From Hirudo medicinalis (taxonomy: Eukaryota; Annelida; Clitellata; Hirudinida; Hirudinidae): a stretch of DNA of 64,000 nucleotides. The notes under the pieces were generated by a model. That model was not told where the DNA came from. It made no database searches and worked only from the letters and a program-made list of their open reading frames with translations. The position numbers and the translations under genes were made by a program. This document shows, one piece after another, positions 12,474 through 27,291 of the stretch (positions are counted from its first letter, which is position 1; the number at the start of each line of letters is the position of its first letter). The stretch spans positions 60,001 to 124,000 of the forward strand of contig MPNW01000007.1 in NCBI GenBank assembly GCA_011800805.1, written 5' to 3'.

Positions 12474-15286
12474 TCGAATATTTCCGGAGTATGAAGCTTA
12501 GGCGCCTCACTGTCACTATAAACAGTAAACAGGTCACTAGGTAAAACTACAATCATTCAGAATTTTTGGATTTTAAAATACTATGGGAAACTATCTCGGC
12601 AAAACTTCGGATTTGCATCGACATTTTCTATTTTATAAATGATCATGTTTGTTTCTGTAAATAACATAGTACTCATAGTACTTAGTATAGTTAAAAGTTT
12701 AAATTTTAAAGTTATAAATCTCACAACTGATATATCTAAGAGTATTTATGAACAACAATTGTTTGGAGCAATGTTAGACATATGTCTTGCAGGATTTTCT
12801 GACGGAATAGATTGCATCATCATGGCACGGACTTTCTGTTGCGAAGGCTTTGGAATGCCTGGATTAACTAGAGTTGATTGTTGCAAGAGCTGAAACTCCA
12901 ACCCAGGCACTTCACCTTGAAAAGTTCAATTCATCACTCTCAATAGCAGCTAGAAACTCTCGGAACTAATTCAGTTTATCAACATTACCCTAATAATCAT
13001 CGCCATCTTTATCACTATAATTATTAAAATCATTCCTTTATTGTTACCAAAAATATTATAATTTTAATAACTTTGCTGATATTGAAAGATTAGGTGGGAC
13101 GAATTTGAAATAAATACATAATAACATTAATAATATGTTCATTTATAAAGTGCCATAAACGTCAGCATCAGTGGCGCTCAGACTTCTAAAAATTAATTTG
13201 CAAGCATTCAACGATATTTTTTTTAAATAACACAAATAATCACTATAAATTACTATTATTATCAGTTCCTCTTACAACTGCCAAAATTGACTTAATTCCA
13301 TTCTGATGTATTTAACATCATTTGAATAAGCGACTAAATCGATTGCTGGTGTTAACATCTATCCTCGACAAAATCGTGACTCAAGTCGAATGTGGTTCAT
13401 TTATTATTATTAGTCGAAACTAAACTTAGGGCAATAGTAATTTTAACATCATTTTTTCATCCAAATATTTATGCAATACTTTGTAAACATTTCTCAAAAC
13501 AAAGATAGTTAACCACCGCAAATGGGATTTCATTTCTTAAATAATGTCATAAATCGTGTGGCAACGATTATGCAATATTGGTGGACCACCAGCGATAGGC
13601 AGCTGTGTTAAGATGATAGAATCGTTTTGCATAATGGCTTGTGGACTCATTTGCATAATATATCCGAACTATGTCATTGCGTGAACCAAATTCGTTTGAA
13701 AGACATCGTCTAAGTAATCATCATGATCATTCACGTTAATAAAGACCCCTCCACCTCATCCAAGAAGCTGGATATCGGATATTATAATATTTTATTTTAT
13801 TTTATTTAATTAGGTCACCGAGATTTCTAACATTTTCGAATGCATTTCAAATGATTAATCAAGGCTGATTAATATTACTAATAGTACTGTGCTTTCCAGA
13901 TATCAAATAATTGACATTTACAGCTAATTTGCAGCTGTAAATTCTTTGAAATGTTAAATTCCAGCAAAGTGTCAATAATAACGCAACAGCTTAGTTAAAA
14001 TTACAATAATTAAAATTATTATATTGCAAATACAGTAGTCAAATGCAGTAGTAGAATTTCTGGACTCAGTAAACATTGAAGTTGGTGACACATGCCGGTT
14101 GGAGAGATGCGCTTAGGAGAATCGAAATACCGGTTATTATAAACTATGTTAATCGTTTACACATTCAGCTGTTAACATTTAGCGTTAATTAGAGCTAATT
14201 AGATCTGTTATCGATGCAATGATCAAACTGCAATTTCTGCTTGATGAAACGGGTAGCTTGAGTGACATTTAGTAATAAATTCCAAGTTTATAAATTTAGA
14301 AATGTTAAAGTCGGTTAATTTCTAACATTTGGTTTTAAAATGATTTTTCAATGCCCGAGAGTGAAAATATGATGAATCACTCATGATGAAGAAGCGAGGA
14401 GTGAGAAGCGAGCGCATCAAGCAGCTCTTTCCAGAGAAACAGCTGATTGCAAGATTATCTTAACCCCTCGCAATTGTTGGAATTGTTTTAAGGGCTTGAA
14501 CTCGGTTTTATTTCACTACCGATGAAATCTCAAGATTTTTCAGGAAAGCCTTGATAACTTCTGTGCAAATGCTGCTGATAACTGATTATAAAAGCTGTTG
14601 TTCGGCCGTTTAGTAGAGTTTACAAAAATGCTTTAAGAATGCATTTATCGAAAGATTTTGAAAAATCATTTTGAGCGACATTATTAGGAGTTGAAGTTTT
14701 TAGCAGCAAAAAAAAACCATACTCAAATCCACATTTTACAATCAGTCATAATATTGATTAGATAAACTTCATCCTTTAATCGCGCTCATTGTTAAAACGA
14801 ATACGTAATTTTACTTTTTATATTATTTTAAATATTTTGGTTGTTGTTGTTATCATTATTTACATCTAACCAACATTTTTATCAACCGCGGCAGACTGGA
14901 ACAAGAGTGAGCAACGTGAAGGAATCCGAGGCATTCCAATTTTGTACCAACATGAACTTCCGGGCCTTTCCAGGCCGGTTATGATGATCCTGCCCTGAAG
15001 AAGCGATGTTTCTTGCTCGGTTGGTGGTGGTGGTGGTGGTAATCATTCCTTGATTATAATTTATTTATTACGTAATCTTCTGCGTGAATAAACACCAAGC
15101 CGTAGAATTGGGTCGCCTTTGCCGGCATATTATAATTAGATTATAATGATATAATTACTTTGAATCGCTAATGGCGGGCAGCTGTTATGTCGATCGACGA
15201 GACTAGGTTTCGTTTAAAAGCTGAGGAAGAATAAGCGGGAGGCGGTTTGAGCGGTATAATCAGGAGATGTTAAGAATAATCCGAAG
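12474..15286. other. Gene-poor intergenic region
   Basis: AT-rich DNA between SPICE1-like (-) and the alpha-arrestin (+). The 84-codon ORF at 12639..12893 (+) has no recognisable domain and is left uncalled. A relic of the GCGCC-tail repeat lies at 13138-13185 (listed separately). A short palindrome, TTTACAGCT and AGCTGTAAA with a 7-nt loop, is near 13917-13941, and a (GGT)n run is at about 15022-15040. Nothing else is supported. Confidence 0.5.
13136..13188 (-). repeat. Short relic of the GCGCC/ATAAATG-tail repeat
   Basis: Read on the minus strand this is GAGCGCCACTGATGCTGACG, then GGCACTTTATAAATGA. It aligns with 62190-62220 (+) and 32650-32690 (-), both of which have CAGAGGCGC or its complement plus a GCGCC-ATAAAT tail. 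Probably a 5'-truncated LINE or SINE end. Confidence 0.5.
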
Positions 15287-16588
15287 ATGGCTCAAGTCGA
15301 AACAAACTCGATCGAATTAAATAAATCGCCTGAAATATTTTCCGATGGGGAGGAGGTGTCTGGCAATGTTGGCTTAAAAATAGCAGACGATTTAGATGTT
15401 AAAGGTTATTAATAAGAGTAGGAACTGCTCCTAAAATGATTTGTTGAAGTGGATTTTGAAATTTTGCAGAAATCCGAGTTGAGGCACAAGGCGTTGCGTC
15501 GGTGTTTTTAAATACACGTAAAGATAGTTCTAATCTGACCAAGAAGGATCAGTTTTTCACGTGGTCCAAAATACTAGCTCAAGGTAATTTGATGCTAATC
15601 TTCATTCACTTGAGTTTCTAAAGCAAACTTGGGGAAATTTAAATCTCGATTTTGCATCCTCAGAAAAACTTCCTGTTGGTTTCCATGAATTTACTTTTGA
15701 ATTTAATTTGCCAAATGAAGTTCCCTCCTCATGCATTGGCACTTATGGGGATATTTCTTATGGAATAACACTTTATCTGAAGACAGCAACAGAATGTCAT
15801 GTCCTTGCAGGAAAGTCTTTCATAGTCTCCTCTGGACTTAATCTGAGCTTTGTGCCAGAGGCTGCTGTAAGACTAACTAAGCAATGAAGCTATGATGATT
15901 CATTTTACATCATCAATTAACTTTTAAGGCAAAGATTGACCTTTGCAAATACAAGGAGATGGGCTGGTGTTGCTTTGATGAGGTGGTTTCCGCGAGATGG
16001 AAGGTCGATTCCTCGGGATACGTACCCCGGGATGTCGTCACGATAAGAACTTTTGTCGAAGAGGACAGTTGTCACCCTGTCAAATTGGAGGATACGATCC
16101 TCTACAAAGTAAGTTCAATTTATTAGTAGGTTCATTTAGTAATCACAAGTAAATCAGTGTAAAAAGCTTAGAGTTGATAAACTTTAAGGGTTCAATTTGC
16201 ATTTTTCTCTTGAGCTCTTATTTTTTCTCTCTCTGACAACTGCAACTTCTTCAGAAAATATATCTGATGAGATGATGCAATTGATTGATATAATTATTCA
16301 AATTTTATATTATTATAATTTTACCACTTCATAGGTAATCAGTTACAAAGCAGACAGAAAGAAGAAAGTGGAAAGGACTGAAATTGCGAGGGCAGTTGTC
16401 GGAATGATGTTCAAGAAGGACGGTAGCACGGAAAGGATTGAATTCCTTACGATCCCCGAAACCCCAGTCACTGGATCTTGCAGGAACAGATTGATTGACC
16501 TTTCATATGAACTGGAGGTCAGAGACACTTGTTTTGCTAGAATAAGTTATGACCTTTTTATCAATTTCAGATTATTGCATCCTAATTA

Positions 16589-16621
<33 letters not shown>

Positions 16622-16785
16622 CATCACAAGCAGGGTGATTAGTGTGGTTAGGATCATCACTTCCTAATAACATTAACGAGCAATAAAGAAACGATGTATC
16701 GACTTTTCAACTTCTTCCTGATTACTTATTTAATGCATCTCAGTAGATGGGATTATTAAGATCATGTTGAATTAATATTATTACA

Positions 16786-16816
<31 letters not shown>

Positions 16817-17214
16817 TATTGTTTTTGTCGTTACTATTATTAATTATTACTTTTAATTCCATTTGAAATGCTTTCAGTTTTACTTGATTCCACTGCAACA
16901 TTAAGTAAATAAATTTTGAATAAATTAATTTCCAGTTCAAGGCAGAAATAACGGGGGGAGCATCGAGGGAATTGGTCGCCACCTCCGAAGTTTACGTCGG
17001 TTCCATTCCCATGGATCTGGAATTGATGAAGTCTTACATAATGACGACCTTCAATCAGCATCGATTGAGGACCGCCCAGGTGAGACGGGCCGTTCCGTCC
17101 GCTCCTCTGGCACCGTTCCACGACTTCTGTCCTTCTGTCGAGGAGATTCGGAATGCGGCGGAAAGACACTCGCCCCCTCCTTCGTATGCCTCCGCAGTTG
17201 GTGCTGGAAATTAA
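15287..17214 (+). CDS. Alpha-arrestin (ARRDC-type) with C-terminal PPSY
   Basis: Six exons close in frame to 358 aa: 15287..15404, 15470..15583, 15664..15866, 15929..16108, 16335..16517, 16936..17214. The order matches an arrestin N domain (FSDGEEVSGNV, FFTWSKILAQ, LPVGFHEFTFEFNLP, ISYGITLYL) followed by an arrestin C domain (WCCFDEVVSARWKVDSSGYV, FLTIPETPVTGSC, LIDLSYELEFKAEITGG, VYVGSIP). Alpha-arrestins are membrane-associated adaptors that recruit NEDD4-type E3 ligases to receptors and transporters through PPxY motifs. Here PPSY (residues 347-350) lies nine residues before the C-terminus, and only one such motif is seen, whereas vertebrate ARRDC1-4 usually have two. The last intron (16518-16935) carries a (TGAT)n run at about 16588-16620 and an (ATT)n run at about 16780-16825. 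The paralog number cannot be fixed from the sequence. Confidence 0.9.
16588..16622. repeat. (TGAT)n tetranucleotide microsatellite
   Basis: About eight perfect TGAT units inside the last intron of the alpha-arrestin gene. Confidence 0.9.
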
Positions 17215-20724
<3,510 letters not shown>

Positions 20725-20897
20725 AAAAAAACAGCTGTAATTGTTGACTGATTCATTCCTTTTTAAGAAAAGCACTTCATTTAATTAGACAATGAGACAT
20801 TGTGCTGCTGTTGAAGAGTTTAATTCTTTTTTAAGTTTTTGTTGTAGATAGAAATAATGACAGTCAAAACTCGTGTTGATCATTCAAATTTCTCTAC

Positions 20898-20903
20898 AAT
20901 AAA
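20898..20903 (+). terminator. Candidate poly(A) signal AATAAA for H2A
   Basis: Perfect AATAAA hexamer 174 bp after the H2A stop codon, in the short gap before the convergent PEX1 gene. Confidence 0.5.
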
Positions 20904-20944
20904 TTCAAACATGACATTATAATAGCTGATGATGAGAAACATTG

Positions 20945-23900
20945 CTAAGCTAGTGTGGTTTTCTGTCCTATGCCCTCAGCACTGGTTTGCTGCTTAGAAC
21001 CTCCAGCAAAGGAAGTGTAGATCTGGTCATAGAATCGTCTATCCCTTTGGTTGAGGGAAGGTTTTGTTGATCTTAGTGCACTGGTGATGTGATGTTGGCT
21101 GACAATAAGTGGTGACTGGTCTGAAAACTCTTCAAGAGAGTTTAAGGATTCCAAAAGAGCATTGTAGATTAAAGCTTTCAGATCAGCCCCTGTAAAGTCT
21201 TTGGTCAATTGGGCCAAAGTGTCTAGGCTGACGTCTTCGGACAGGTTCACTTCCCTTGCCAAGGTTGTCAAGATTTCCCTGCGTGCAACTTCACCAGGAA
21301 TGGGACAAAAGAGAAAACGGTCCAATCTGCCTGGCCTCAAAAGGGCCGGGTCTATGAGGTCGGGTCGACTGGTGGCAGCCAAGATAAACACACCTTCGAG
21401 TTGCTCCACTCCATCCATTTCAGCCAGGAGTTGGTTAACCACCCGATCGGTCACGCCGGTGTTGTCGTGGCCTCTTCTAGGAGCGAGGGAATCCAACTCA
21501 TCAAAAAAGATGATGCATGGCCTGGCACTTCTGGCATTAGAAAATGTTTCTCTGACAGCCTTTTCACTGGCACCTATGAACTTGCTTAATAGTTCTGGAC
21601 CCTTTATGCAAATAAGATTTAGTTTGCATTCACTGGCAGCTGCTGATGCCAACAAGGTTTTACCAGTCCCTGGTGCTCCATAAAGAAGTGCCCCTTTCCT
21701 CAGAGGAAGTGGGTAATTTTTAAATATTTGGGGATACTTTGTAGGCCAAAGAAAAGTTTCAATGAGACTATTTTTGGCATCTTGAACAGCACCTACATCC
21801 GACCAGCAAACAGATGGGGGAGTGGACAACACTGAATGCCTCAGTTGAAGAGGAACGTATTTATCAAGAATCGAGTTAACATCCTCATCTGTTATCTCAA
21901 TCAAATGTGATTGAAGACCTCTTGAAAGCGCCTGCATCACAACCTGCTTGGCAATGATTTTAATATCCTGGGTTACACAACTATCCAATTTGCCCGTGGA
22001 TAATGTGTTCGTTGTGCAGTCCTGAGGCTTATTGTCCTTGTCGAACGCATCGAGCACATCAGCAATGCACTTCTTCATGAAATTCATCCTATCGTAGTTG
22101 CTCTTAAATCCGGCGATCTTGTACTGCTGAGTAAAGAATAGTCTTTCTGTGAAAATTGGATGCAACTTGTCAAAGGATTCAGCCGTAGCAAGGAGCATGT
22201 TGAAGCCGTTATTATATGATTCGCGAGTGACATTGTGAACAATCATCTGTGCAATTTGAGTGTGCAACAAAGCACGCTGCGATGTCTCGGCCTCCTCCTT
22301 TGTGTAGTTTGATGCAATCGAATCCAAATGATCAAGGATCAACAGTGACGGTCTCCTAAGAAACAGTTCATCAAAAATATTTGCAAATGTTTGATTCAGC
22401 GAGTTTATGGCTTTACCAGAGAGATCATTACAGTCTATGAATTTCACATAAAATGTTTTTGCTTGAACTTGAAGACTTCTCTGCAGTTCATCACAAAAGG
22501 TTGTCTTCCCACTACCTCTGGGACCTGTAAGAATCATTCCCCCATGTCTGAAGATGTGGTGTTCACCATTCTTATGGCAATGGATGCAGAACTTCATGAA
22601 TTTTTTAATTTCTTCAATTATGTCACGATTAGCCTTTGTAATGAATGAGTCTTCAGAATCACTGTCATCAACGATTGATTGCTTAGCAAATGAACAAAAT
22701 TTTCCCAACGAGTTCTCAAAGGAATCTCTGATATCAATTTTGAGTGAAATTAATGAAAGTCCTTCACTTGATAAGAAGCAAAACTTATTGTTCAATCCAT
22801 CAAGACTTTGTTCTTCATTCGTTTCTAAAAATCTGATAACGAACTTACCCTGAGCTAACTTTAGAAAGCACTCGAACACTTCACCATTGTTCAGAATAAT
22901 AGGACCACCATTGGCTCCTATGAGTGACTCAAAATAGTTACAAACTGCTATTTCCATCATGTCAGCTGTCAGGCCATTTGGTGGTTGAAAGAGTGGAGTG
23001 ATTATGATCTGAGGAGGTTGGGATTGCAGAAGCTTGAAGTCGTCGAGTGTTTCTAAAGTGACTCGAGAAGTCACGTCGACATCTAGCACAAGTCTGAGGC
23101 ATTCGGGAACGAGAATCGAGTCCTGGAAGCAGTTTTCCAGCTCTTCAGCAAAGTCATTGGTAGACACCAAATTGACCCTCACGACTACCGATTCAACGAC
23201 CAGTGGACTCTTTGGAGAAGGATTTCCTTCCATCTTCTTGTGCTTTCCTTCTTTGTCTTTGAGTGTTCCATCTTGCAGTTTTCTCATAATTGCCAAGAAA
23301 CTTTTTTGACCCAAGGAGAAATCAACGCTTTTGACTTTTGACCTCAAATATTCGTCAAAAATGTAAACCTCGCTGGTTGACATGTGCTTGAAATGTTCAG
23401 TAGACCAGCATTTGATAGTTTTTGAATCGTTTACAAATCTCTCCACGGCCAGAACCCTACATGGTATTATTTCAATGAAGTGAATATTTTTTCCCAATTG
23501 ATCTCCAAAGTTTTCAATCTTCATTTTATGAAATGGATAGATATATCTTGACAAAGAACTGACAAAGTTTCTGAGAATACTATTTTCAAAATTTGTTGTG
23601 GATGGTGGATCCACTGAGGTCTCCTTGTTGTTCGAAATATTTTCAAGAAACTTTATATGACCATTTTTCAATTTGTTATCAGATTGGGCAGTCAAAACAT
23701 TTCGAGGCATGGGCTTGATATGAACTTCTGTGTTTTCAACCAGCAATGCGCATTCAGATGGTGGTTCAATCCTAACTATCAACAACAACATGTAATCCAC
23801 TATTTAAATTAATTATTATTATTTACTATAGAATTCCAATTCTACAAAATAATTTTATAATCTTAAAATATCTTAATAAAATAATCTTAAGATTAATCTC

Positions 23901-24654
23901 TACAAATATGACAAATATTTGATGAAAAATTGAAATATAATTCATGAAACACCCACCAACTTTAACAAAAAGACATAACGAATTTTGAATCCAAATAGGA
24001 AAGATTTGATCGAGTGCCACAACTCTAACTTGTCTTAAAATGCTCTCTTCAAGATGAGATGAGTTCAATTCCTTTAAGCCATTTATTAAAAAAAGCCATG
24101 TATACAATTACAAATATAATGAAATTATCGGACTAAGAACCATTTTAATTATAAAACACTCACTCACAATTATCTCCCAATCATCTGTTGATGCTGGCTC
24201 AACAAAAACTGTCACACATTGTGGTACATTGTTCAGTGTGGTGACAATAACCTAGATGAACGACCCACTAATACCGATCATAAAATTCATCACTACAACA
24301 TGCAATACTTGACCATAAAAAAAACACATTTTTAATACAAAAACAAATGCTTGGAACCTCTTGTCTATGTTGCAGTCCTTGCTTTGCTCCAAATATGCCA
24401 TTTACTTCAACAAATTCGTAATATTGCTTTGACGAGTTATTTGAACTGGTATAAATTCTCCCTGTCGAACTTTCTACCCTAATGGCCTGAATCTATAAAT
24501 AAAATCATAAAATGTATTTATAAGCTAAGGCTACACTTAATAAGTATGATAATGTAGAGTCCCTAACCCCTTTCGCATTAATGCATACTTCCTGAGGTAG
24601 TGCAACAAAACAGTTTCGTGTTCCAACAAAATTAATTCTTGATACAAAAACCAT
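20945..24654 (-). CDS. PEX1: PEX1, peroxisomal AAA+ ATPase
   Basis: Five exons close in frame to 1094 aa: 24535..24654, 24358..24492, 24168..24251, 23957..24071, 20945..23775. The last exon of 2.8 kb is intronless. PEX1 pairs with PEX6 in the AAA+ motor that extracts ubiquitinated PEX5 from the peroxisome membrane. The N-terminal domain is recognisable from FVGTRNCFVALPQEV, EPASTDDWEI and RQVRVVALDQIFPIWIQNSL. The D1 module has Walker A GPRGSGKTT at about residue 567 and an ILDHLDS Walker B. The D2 module has Walker A GAPGTGKT at about 846, Walker B IIFFDELDS, and the AAA second region of homology (ATSRPDLIDPALLRPGRLDR), all intact. It is somewhat shorter than human PEX1 (1283 aa), mainly in linkers. 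The ATG at 24654 gives a start equivalent to the vertebrate N-terminus. Confidence 0.97.
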
Positions 24655-25643
24655 TGCACTCCAAAATTATTGATCGAAAGCCTACTATCCCGTTTCAATG
24701 AAAGTAGTGAAACGAAATAAAAACACGCTCTCTTGTTTTCAGTCAAAAGGTGATCTCTATTAAAAGTAAATTTATGAACAGCAATTTTTTTAATATATCA
24801 TTGTAACAACATAAATACACTAATAAATGTATGTAAAAAATATAAAAAAATCCAAAATCTCATAACTTAATAAAATAATTGCAAATTTAGGTACATCTTA
24901 AGATTGTGGAAACTAAGTTAAACCTTTGGTATCCGCTACTACATCCGATCCAAAACCAACCCCCAAACCTATCCTAAACCCTAACCCTTGAAAACCGTGA
25001 ACTGTCGAAATTTTCTCCCCGTTTGTTGACGTTTGCTCGTCACTTCCTCAGGCACCACCAAAACTTTTAACAACATAACGTAACATTAATTTATAGTGGT
25101 TTATAGTGGTATAGGCTAATGTTTTCTTGATAACCACTGATTAGTAGAAGTTATTGCTACTCGACTCAAAAACAATAAAATAAACAGCTGATAATCTTTC
25201 ATTAAGAAGTAACCACCAAAACAAAGTCTTCCAGAGTAAAGCATTTTTATCGCCAAGCCAAACAATGTCAAAAGCAACATCTGAAGGGTATCAAACCCAA
25301 AAAAAAAGCAATAACGGTGCAACTTTAAAAACTAAGTCCAGAAACAATAAATCCAGTGCCATTAAAGCCTGCAGATTACTCTTGGAATTGGAATCAAAAT
25401 TATGCCACAGTGCTGCTCTGCAAAATATCTTCTTACTTCAGATCTTGGTGTCGTGATCATTCCTCAAAAAAGTTCATAACAACAAAAGAGAATATTCTAA
25501 CAAATATGAGTAAAGCCCTTTAAGAATAACAAAGAAAATTCGATCATTTGTAGAAATCTAAACAACTAAATCATCCTAATGATGGCAAATCGTCATATAT
25601 AAAAAGGCAAGTTGGATTGGATGGATGTTTTAACGACGAGATG
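24655..25643. other. Spacer upstream of PEX1
   Basis: Contains a short telomere-like string (CCTAAACCCTAACCC, about 24973-24988) and a 63-codon plus-strand ORF at 25265..25453. That ORF has a reasonable ATG but no recognisable domain and is left uncalled. The end adjoins the 3' UTR of the carbonic anhydrase gene. Confidence 0.4.
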
Positions 25644-26836
25644 CTAATAGTCTATGTTGCTCTCTCCGTCGGCGAGTAGGTTTTCATAAGATTCCTCATT
25701 GACGAGCATAAACCTGTTAGAATCTCTGCAGAACATGTGGAAATCGCCGGTATAAACATCAATCCAAAGGGCGTGCAAGCGAACCTTCCCAATCTCAAGT
25801 TTCTTCTTTAGAAATGGGTGACTTGCTATGTTTTGGAGCTGCTGAAGGGTGTTCACCTACAGAGAATACTTGTGATTATGTTATTTTTCAACTGGAAAGA
25901 TTGATAAGACTCATTCATTGTTTATGATTTAAATATGTGATGTATTCAAATAAATTAAAAAACAAAGTCATATTTAATTACCAAGTTGAATAAATAATAA
26001 CCTGAGAAAGCTTATCGACCGGTTTGAATTGATTTTCGATATCAATGTAAGCATCGAAAATCTTCTCTGGAGTCTCAGCCTGAAATTTAATAGGTCCAAC
26101 TCCACCAGCTTGAAGCAGCTCCTTATATTTGACTAAAGTCCTTGCTCCATGCCTCTTGAGCCAAATTTGCAAAGGTGTTCCCTCATGCTTTTGAACTGAA
26201 TCCATCATCCCATAAAGAGCATTCATTGCCTTTAATGGAAAGCAATCAAATAAAAATGGTTTCTTGAGACACCATTTTTTTTGTTGGACCAAACAAAAAC
26301 TAAAATTGTAAGAAATTTAATCAATCAAGAAAGCCATAAGTCTAAGGATTAGTCCTAAGGCATTGGCATCCATCTATTTGGTGAACCCATTTCATAATCA
26401 TTATAAGTTTTATGTCAAAACAATAATAACGTTGTCAACAAAAGTTCACCTTGCAGTCGGAATGTCCACAAACAACAACATGACGTATATTATTGATTAT
26501 ACACCCCAACTCGAGAGCAGCTGGTTCGGTAGTAACAGAATCAAAGCTTAGAGAATCGTTATTTGGGATGAGGTTTCCCGCATTCCTCACCAGGAACATA
26601 TCTCCGACATCTTGATTGATCATCTTCGTTATGACCAACCTACTATCCATGCAGGAGAACATCACACATTTCGGCTGAAATTAATATCATGAATTTGTTT
26701 ACACTACACCGGACCGAAAGGAAATATTTCTAACCTGCGGATTATCTTTGACCTGCTGGAATTGCTTGACCACATGAGGTTGAATGGTGGACCTATACAG
26801 CAAGATTCCCTTCAACAATTTATCCAACCCAGGCAT
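25644..26836 (-). CDS. Beta-class carbonic anhydrase
   Basis: Zinc enzyme interconverting CO2 and bicarbonate; animal beta-CAs are often mitochondrial and are absent from vertebrates. Four exons close exactly to 255 aa: 26735..26836, 26450..26674, 26002..26229, 25644..25856. The active-site set is intact: Cys42-x-Asp44-Ser-Arg46 (FSCMDSRL) and His105-Ser-Asp-Cys108 (VCGHSDCK), the standard zinc ligands and the Asp-Arg dyad. RNAGN (a typical beta-CA strand) and TTEPAALELG are also seen. The C-terminal exon contains the family segment ALWIDVYTGDF. The length equals that of typical insect beta-CA. The N-terminus (MPGLDKLLKGILLYR) is amphipathic and could be a weak mitochondrial targeting signal. 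The gene is divergent from the CP2 transcription factor, with start codons about 455 bp apart. Confidence 0.95.
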
Positions 26837-27291
26837 CGTTAAAGCTTGTTCAAAGCAAGCGACAACACGACAAACCTCAGTCGAACTTTAGCCGACCGTG
26901 AACTTTGCTTGACTTCAAAGCCTCATCTCAGCGCTAATTGCGAACTATGCTCTACAAGTGCATGAAGCAATTTTTCATCAGCATTTACATTTAACAATGC
27001 AAAACAAAGAATAAAACTGCATAAGCTTAAAATCATAATTTTTAATTTTTAGAATGGAATATTTTTCAAAAGGTAGAATCTGAATAATTTAATCCATGAA
27101 TTTATTTTCAACAAATGCAGGTAGACTATAAAAATCTCTTTAACACTGGCTCTTGCTAACGGTAGTCACACATGAGTGCACCTTTATGCTCTCTATAAAG
27201 GTGAAGTAAACACCTTTTGAACGTGAAGTCATTCTAGATGCCTTCGTATGGGGTCTAGTGTCGTTTGTTCTTCACTCCTGTCAGTCTTGAA
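26837..27291. promoter_or_regulatory. Bidirectional spacer, beta-CA and CP2 factor
   Basis: A 455-bp gap between two divergent ATGs. It must hold the 5' UTR and promoter of at least one of the genes, unless an upstream exon lies elsewhere. No defined promoter motif was identified. Confidence 0.4.

Noticed and set aside
12639..12893. 84-codon ORF upstream of the SPICE1-like gene
   Set aside because: Starts in AT-rich DNA, no domain, no clear splice or promoter evidence.
13915..13942. TTTACAGCT/AGCTGTAAA inverted repeat
   Set aside because: Only 9-bp arms; too short to argue for an RNA gene.
24970..24990. Telomere-like CCTAAACCCTAACCC
   Set aside because: Only about two units in a C-rich patch; chance occurrence is plausible.
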